Assembly: GCA_002179805.1 (NCBI GenBank)
Contig: NAVB01001533.1
Span: 1-14,017, forward strand
Origin: Acanthamoeba lenticulata
Lineage: Eukaryota > Discosea > Longamoebia > Acanthamoebidae
Direction of reading: 5' to 3'
DNA length: 14,017 bases
How positions within the stretch are numbered: position 1 is the first letter of the stretch; each line of letters opens with the position of its first letter. The position numbers were made by a program, and so were the translations under genes. Under the pieces are notes generated by a model. That model saw only the letters and a list, made by a program, of their open reading frames with translations. It did not search any database and was not told the origin of the DNA. Of this stretch, positions 8,240 through 14,017 are shown piece after piece.

Positions 8240-11200
8240 ATGGAGCCGGGGTCGCGCATAAGTCGCTCGGCGGGAGATGCAGCGCGGCAAGGGCAAGGGT
8301 CACATAGGACGCGTGCTACTTCAAGCTCCCTTGCCGAACTGCCTCCGCTTCAGCCGCAGCAAGGAGGGAAAAAACATGCGACATCTGAGGTACCTCTCTG
8401 CCTCTTCCTAAAAGCACGAGAGCATCGTGGCTTCTTTCATGGTGAGATGTGCAAACCCTAATTTGTTTCATTTGTGGTGTCCACGAATCGTAAGAGTGTT
8501 TTGGTCGATTCAAAGAAGTTAGAGAAGGAGCGAGAGAAAGAGGCAAAGAAGTTGAAGAAGAAGCTGGACAAGCAGGCTCGTAAGCGCTCTAAGTCTGAAA
8601 AGAAGAAGAGCGCCAAGGACAAGAAGAAGAACAGCAGCAGCGGTGGCAAGCAGGACGCGCAGCAGCCGCAGTCTGGTCCTCTCTTTAGCCAGCCGGCGTG
8701 GAAGTGCGAGGCATGCACCTTTCTCAACCTGGACCCAGAGGCCACCCAGTGTGCCGTGTGCGACAGCTACCGCTTTACCGTTGCCAGCGTCTCTGCACCG
8801 TCCTTGGGCCCTGCACAGCCTGCGGGGGTGATGATGCTGTGGTACTGCCCGCGCTGCACATTCCTTAACGAATCTACCGCCAGCATATGCGACCAATGGT
8901 GCGTGTGTCGTCCATGAGAGCGTGTGCGCGTGCGTGTATGTGCACCGTTAAGAATTCGTTGACGACTGACTTCCACCTGTGGTCCGGGTGCGCAGCTATA
9001 CGGCGCGCTCGCCGACTGCCATCACGGTGCTGTCGACGGAAGTGTCGCCCTCCAGCTACGACCCGCCGGCCTTTGCCAGCACGAGCCAGTTGGACTTTGG
9101 GACGACGGCCACATCATCGACCACACAGCATCACCAGCAACAGCATCAGCCCAAGGGCCGGCGGAAGGCGACGGCCCCCGAACGCGCCGCTGTTCAGGAC
9201 GACGACTTCTGGGTGCCTGAGCCGGACGAGGACGAGGGCGGCGGGGACGACAACGGTGATAATGACGACGACTATCATGATCACACCACCAGACGAAGCG
9301 GTAGCCCGATGACCATGGAAGAGCGGAGCAGGAAGAAGCTGAGCCGCAGCGACAACTTGCTCTTGAGCGACAGCCCCGGGCTCGATGATGACGATGAAGA
9401 CATGGCCGAGCGTGACTTTGTCCGCGCAGAGCAGCGGGCCCGCATGCTCGAGGAGCGGCGGGAGCGCAAGGCCCAGCGCGAGCTCGAGCGGGAGGCCAAG
9501 CGGCGCGAGGACGAAGAGCGGCGGCGACGTGAGGAAGAGGAAAGCCTCGCGCTCGAGCTTGCGATGATCGCGCAAACCGAGCCCTACTGCGCCCACGTCT
9601 TGTGGGAGGAGGAGCTCTTCAGCGACGAGGAAGAGGACGACAGCGGCCGCAGCCGTGGGGGATCGCTGCTGTCGACCGACCCTGCGGACGACCTTCTGGC
9701 CGAGTCCATGGAGGAGCGGCTCAGCAAGCAGCGTCAATATCTGGGGGCCGACGGTGGCGGGCAGGATTCTGCCGACGTCCGGGAGTCGCAGCAACTTCAA
9801 CGCCGGCGCCGGCAGCAGCCGCCGCAGCCTCAATCTGGTCCGGCACCGGTCTCTACTCCGCCAAGTCGCGGCACCTACGAGGGCGAGAGCGAGGAAGAGG
9901 ACGAGGCAGCCAACCGGGATAATGTCCCTTATGAGGAGGTCAAGTCGTCCGTCGTGCGCCCTGGGCCAACGGGGCTCGACATTTACGAGCTCGTCGCGCC
10001 AAAGTCGGGCAATTCCTCCTTTGCTCGGCAGCGGGCTGCGGCCGAGACGGACCAGGAGGCGCGAGACCGCGAAGAGGGCTACACAGTCGTGCAAGGTGTG
10101 GCAGAGTGTGGCAATGGTACGAGTTATCTATACGACGAGCCCCATGACGTAGAGTCCAGCCCACCGCGGCCGTCGCCCCCTGTTCCGGCGCCGGTGCCGA
10201 TGCCCACACCTACACCTACATCAGGGCCGGCGCCACACCTGGACGATGACGAGCTGCTCGCACAGCTGTTGGCTGCCGACGACCCTCTGCCAGCTCCCGT
10301 TTCAGCGCCCGGGCCGGAGGGGGAGGCCCAGCCGCCAAAGCCCACTACAACAACACCTTCGGTGACCATCACGGAGCCGCGCAGTCTTGAGAGCAGCGGC
10401 GCAAAGCTGAAGAGGACGAGGAAGAAGGGGAAGGGGAAGGAGCTGGCCGCGAAGAGCAAGAAAGCTGGCGCGCGAGCCAACGTGGCTGCTGCAAGCAGCA
10501 GCGGCAACACCAACAAAGGGAGTTACCTGGAGGACGTCGTGGAGGCCGTCGATTTCCTGCGAGCGGCCGACACGAAGAGCAAGAAGGCGCAGCTGCGAGA
10601 CAGCCTGTACTACACCGACAACGACGACGACAGCACTGATCCCACCACGACCGGCACTGGTGACGGCGATGACGGCGACGATGACGCCTATGAATTTGAA
10701 GACGGCGAGCAAGACGAAGAAGAGAACGATGATGAGGAGGAAGAGAGCTCGAGCGATTACGGCGGCGCCAGCGGCAGCCGACACCGTCGCCAGCAATCAA
10801 CGGCTGCCAAGATCATCGATAGCGACGAGGTTCGCAACGCCATTCTAAACTCGGGCGACCTCCAGGCCCGCGCAGTGGCCGACCAGGAGGACGAGTCGTA
10901 TCGTGACGAGCTGCTTCGGACCAGCGGCACCGACAGCGAGCCGCAGCCTCAGCCACCACAGATGCAGGCTCAGCCTCAGCCGCTGCCAGTTGCCAGCACG
11001 AGCGCCGCTGCTGTGCAGTCGCTGACCCTGTCACCGATCAACCCGGCCAAGCTGGCCTACGCCGGCCTGGCGCCGATGCCTGATCGGTCAGGCTCGTCTG
11101 CGACGCCGTCTCCGGCGACGTCGCCGTCGATATCTGCGGCGCATCCCGCCGCAGCCCCGGGCGTCGTCCCGCTGGGCGGTGGCCACCGCGCCCGGCCCGT

Positions 11201-14017
11201 CCCGCCGCAGCGCGAAGTGCCGTTGCCCGAGCAGGCCCGCAAGATTGGGCAAATGACCAGGAACAGCGACGTCTATCTCCACGGCATGATGAAGGCCTGT
11301 CGAGCCCTGCTCCCAATCTTTGCCACGCACCTGCTGGCCATCAAGTCAGTGGGCGACCTCCGGCAGAAGCTGCAGGTGCGTGAAGCCGTTCAACAGCCAG
11401 TGATGCACGTATGGACTAACACCCTGACAACAGCGCTTCGTCGGGCTTCGGATCCGCACGTCGTGCGAGGACAACGAGCTGTCGCCCAATGTAGGAGGCA
11501 CCACGCCAGCCGTCCTTTATCGCCTGGAGCGCGCCCAGCGCTTCTCTCGTCGGGCCAACTACCATCTCTACAACGACATCGGGTACCGCACCCCTTGGCC
11601 CTCACGTTGTCACGTCGGCCAACGCCTTTGATTTAAGACCGTTTGTGTCGACACAGGAGCGCGATGCCCTTTATCGGTGCTGTGTACACGTCGGCCGAGC
11701 GCGCCGTGCGCGCCAACAACTCCCTCCTGCAGATCACATGCGTCTACATGGAGTCGCTGCTGTCTCCGGAGGACCTGACGGCCATCTATCGGGGCGCCAT
11801 GCTGCGTTGGTCCGGTGAGGGGAGCGCCTCCGGCCAACAGCAGGCGTGCCGTCGCGCCATCTGCGCGTTCGCGCGGGCTCGCCACCAGCTTCAACTGTCC
11901 ACGGCGGAGCTCAAGCGCGTCAACGACATGCTCCAGGCCACCATCACCGAGCGCTCCGTCCTTGATATCCTCCAGTCCAGCGCGCTGTCGCTGGTGCAGG
12001 CGACGCGGCACCTGCTGGACCAGCTCACGCGTGAGGGCGTAATGACTGGCAGTGGTGACACCTTGTATGGGCTCGGCGGCTTGGGCGGCGCCGGTACCGC
12101 GCTCTATGCGCCTGGCTCGGCCGCACTGGCGATGGACGAGCGGCGCCACCAAGTCGAGTGGCTTCAGAACGCGGTGCGCAGCGTCGAGGCCCGCCTGTGC
12201 GTCGAGGAGGACCGGGGCACCGACCGCAACTGGAACAAGGAGTTCCAAGACATCCTGGACTCATTCTCGATCGCCAAGACGGAGGAAGAGGCCGAGATCG
12301 AGGCCAGCGCACTGGTTCACCGTGGCCAGCAAGCCGACAAGCTGTGCACGCTGGCCAAGGACTTCGTGGCGACAGCCAAGATGTACGGCAAGATCATCAT
12401 CTCCGAGGTCGACCTGCCCTACAAGCAGAAGACGATCAAGCCCATCAAGATTGGCGGCGTGGCGGGCGGCGAGAAGTACATTCACCGCGGCATCCTCTTT
12501 AAGTTTGCCATGGACTGGGAGAATCTCTACGGCGGCAACGACGAGTACAGCGCCAAGGTGGCCTCGCATGAGCTCAAAGGCCTCGCCCGCTATTTCTCCT
12601 GCGGCGTGCGCGGCCTCCACTTCCCACTGATGGCTCTCATCGACTATCGGTATGTGGGCTCGAGCTCTCCCTGCCGCAGCGCCACCAAGGTACTGCCGCA
12701 AAGGGACTCACTCATGCACGGGGAACGGACAACAGGGGATTCCGGCTGGTGGCGTCGTCGATCTTGCCCATCTTCTCGTCGGAGACACTCGTCTATGGCA
12801 GCTGCGACATGGGCCAGACGGTCAAGGACGAAAATCCGGTGCTCCGCAAGCTGATGGAAAAGGCCGGCCGCCAGATGAACATCAAAGGTGCCTCCCCAAC
12901 TTATTCTCAAAAGAATAAGAAACTCAAACAAAGCTTCAAACTAAAATATCATTTCTGAAAACTTTACAGGCCATCACGCGGGTAACAGTGGCATTACGCT
13001 GTATGCCCCGATCGACATCGAAGGCCATCTGGGCCGCGACAACCGTTTCTACGTTCTCGGTGCGCCGCGGATTCCTCTTCTCAGTATTGGGTCAATGACT
13101 AACCGTCCTCTTCGCTTGCCAAGACTTTGCACGCACGTTCCCGCCGACGACGCCCGATGTTGTGGGTCACCCGCGCGGCTTCCTCTACCAGCTCATGCGC
13201 CCCGAGTTCGTGTTTGCGTACCCCAAGCCGCTTTCTAGGTACGCCTCCCATGCACAACGCAGGATACGTTTCTTTTTTGTTGACGACGTTGTTTGTGGTG
13301 TCACGTTGAAGCGACGCATTCACCAAGTTTGGCCTTCGTGACGGCAAGAAGAACAATAAGGAGGTCCGCAAGGCCACCGAGTACCTCCTCAACGTCACCA
13401 TTCCCGAGTATGGCCAACACCTTCTTGTGCCAAAGGTGACTTGATCAGCCGCTGACCCGTATTCGACCAGGTTCGCGGGCTGGCTGGAGCGCCACTACGA
13501 GGAGGAAGTCGAGCGCGACGAGGAGTTTGAGCGCGTGTTGACGTCCAACCTCAGTGTGCTGCTGCACCGCAGCGGCATTAACAATCGCTACCTGGGCGTC
13601 GTTCGCCTTCATTGTCGCAACCCGCGCCTCCGCCACTTCCTCCTCCGGTATCGTGTTAATTTATTTCATATTTTTATTTATTTATTTATTATTCCTGTTA
13701 GTGTTTGTCATGTACTAAAAGCCGTCTTGTACAGCGAAATGATCGCTCGAGTTGTGAAAAACAACATGCGTGCTATGATGCGTGAGAAGACGAAGAGGGT
13801 GCACCGGCAGCAGTGGACGGCGGCCACGACGGCATCCACGACGCCAACGACCAGCAGGCACCACCCGCAACCGCAGCCACCGCCGCCACCTCTGCCGCTG
13901 GGCCTGAGCGCCACCGACGAAGACCACAATCCAGAAACCAGCTTCCCGGTGATGATTGCCCGCTTCTTCAATGTCGTGATTGGCCTTGAAGGCAAGCGGT
14001 CTGCCGACTTCTGGAAC
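8240..14017 (+). CDS. Large protein with two NZF zinc fingers, disordered acidic region and Clu domain; 3' end beyond window
   Basis: Exons: 8240-8389, 8495-8898, 8996-11375, 11434-11582, 11657-12649, 12736-12887, 12970-13059, 13124-13238, 13312-13407, 13471-13647, 13735-14017; all phases agree, giving at least 1663 codons. Order of parts: Lys-rich helix (57-95); NZF/RanBP2 fingers at 119-143 and 166-185; a long low-complexity region with an Arg/Glu coiled coil (about 327-373), Pro/Gln-rich stretches and an Asp/Glu tract (about 725-775); a helical region from about 945; then the Clu domain from about residue 1215, with WNKEFQDIL, YIHRGILFKFAMDW, LIDYRGFRLVASSILP, LVYGSCDMG and GRDNRFYVLDFARTFPP. 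Clu-family proteins act in mitochondrial distribution and bind mRNAs of nuclear-encoded mitochondrial proteins; the fingers suggest ubiquitin binding (inference). Start is uncertain: ATG 8240 joins in frame to exon 2, but ATG 8439 with a 53-nt intron (8442-8494) also works. Confidence 0.88.
8699..8996 (+). other. Tandem NZF (RanBP2-type) zinc fingers
   Basis: Finger 1 reads WKCEACTFLN then CAVC (Cys121, 124, 136, 139). Finger 2 reads WYCPRCTFLN then CDQC (Cys168, 171, 182, 185). Both have the W-x-C-x2-C-x3-N-x6-C-x2-C pattern and the Thr-Phe pair that contacts ubiquitin Ile44 in NPL4 and TAB2. The last cysteine codon of finger 2 is split by the intron 8899-8995; correct splicing is needed to complete that finger. 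Confidence 0.9.
12216..13230 (+). other. Clu (clustered mitochondria) domain
   Basis: Coded by four exons (parts of 11657-12649, then 12736-12887, 12970-13059 and 13124-13238). It carries the family signatures: a WNKEFQ opening, a helical segment ending YIHRGILFKFA, the LIDYRGFRLVASSILP strand-turn, and the GRDNRFYVLDFARTFPP block close to the end, followed by LMRPEFVFAYP. Boundaries are approximate. Confidence 0.85.
13648..13734 (+). other. AT-rich intron with TTTA repeats in the NZF-Clu gene
   Basis: Donor GTATCG at 13648, acceptor TTGTACAG at 13734. Between about 13670 and 13693 it is built of TTTA/TTTAT repeats, sharply different from the GC-rich exons on both sides. Confidence 0.8.

Noticed and set aside
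8018..8461. Plus-strand 147-codon open frame as a separate gene
   Set aside because: The first third is AT-rich promoter sequence and the last third looks like intron; only 8240-8389 has coding-like composition, and it splices in frame into the NZF-Clu gene, so it was used as that gene's candidate first exon.
9114..10094. 326-codon minus-strand open frame opposite the large NZF-Clu exon
   Set aside because: It mirrors the GC-rich, charged coding exon on the plus strand; its product is a Leu/Arg/Val-rich string with no family signature, as expected for an antisense shadow.
10302..10796. Minus-strand open frame with very hydrophobic, membrane-like product
   Set aside because: The hydrophobic runs are reverse complements of Asp/Glu codon tracts of the NZF-Clu protein (GAC/GAG read backwards give Val/Leu), not a membrane gene.
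1..14017. tRNA, rRNA, transposon, CRISPR or viral insertion
   Set aside because: No cloverleaf-like or rRNA-like sequence, no terminal repeats, transposase or reverse-transcriptase motifs, and no regularly spaced repeats were seen on either strand.

Overview
The window is eukaryotic nuclear DNA from a compact, intron-rich, GC-rich protist genome. Four protein-coding genes fill almost all of it. Each is cut by many short introns (mostly 54-106 nt). Exons are strongly GC-rich, with AT-richer introns and spacers. This combination and the protein families suggest an amoebozoan, most like Acanthamoeba; that assignment is an inference from style and was not checked by alignment. Exon joins were worked out by hand from GT/AG sites, conservation of the protein families, and codon-phase bookkeeping, which closes for all four genes.

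Layout. (1) 32-3033, minus: UBA1-type ubiquitin-activating enzyme E1, ten exons visible, with the C-terminal part running off the left edge. (2) 3034-3145: a 112-bp spacer with an E2F-like palindrome. (3) 3146-4853, minus: a complete nine-exon signal-peptide-peptidase-like intramembrane aspartyl protease closest to SPPL3, 383 residues. (4) 4854-5068: a 215-bp spacer. (5) 5069-8008, minus: a ten-exon ubiquitin-specific protease of the USP53/USP54 type with an apparently complete Cys-His-Asp triad. (6) 8009-8239: a short AT-rich shared divergent promoter. (7) 8240-14017, plus: a very large gene joining two NZF (RanBP2-type) zinc fingers, a long disordered acidic region and a Clu (clustered mitochondria) domain; it runs off the right edge after at least 1663 codons.

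Three of the four genes touch ubiquitin: activation (E1), removal (USP) and predicted recognition (NZF fingers). The deubiquitinase and the NZF-Clu gene share one promoter region. The NZF-Clu combination is the most unusual item: canonical CLU proteins carry an N-terminal CLU_N region, the Clu domain and TPRs, and I know of none with ubiquitin-binding zinc fingers. No RNA genes, transposons, CRISPR arrays or origins were seen.
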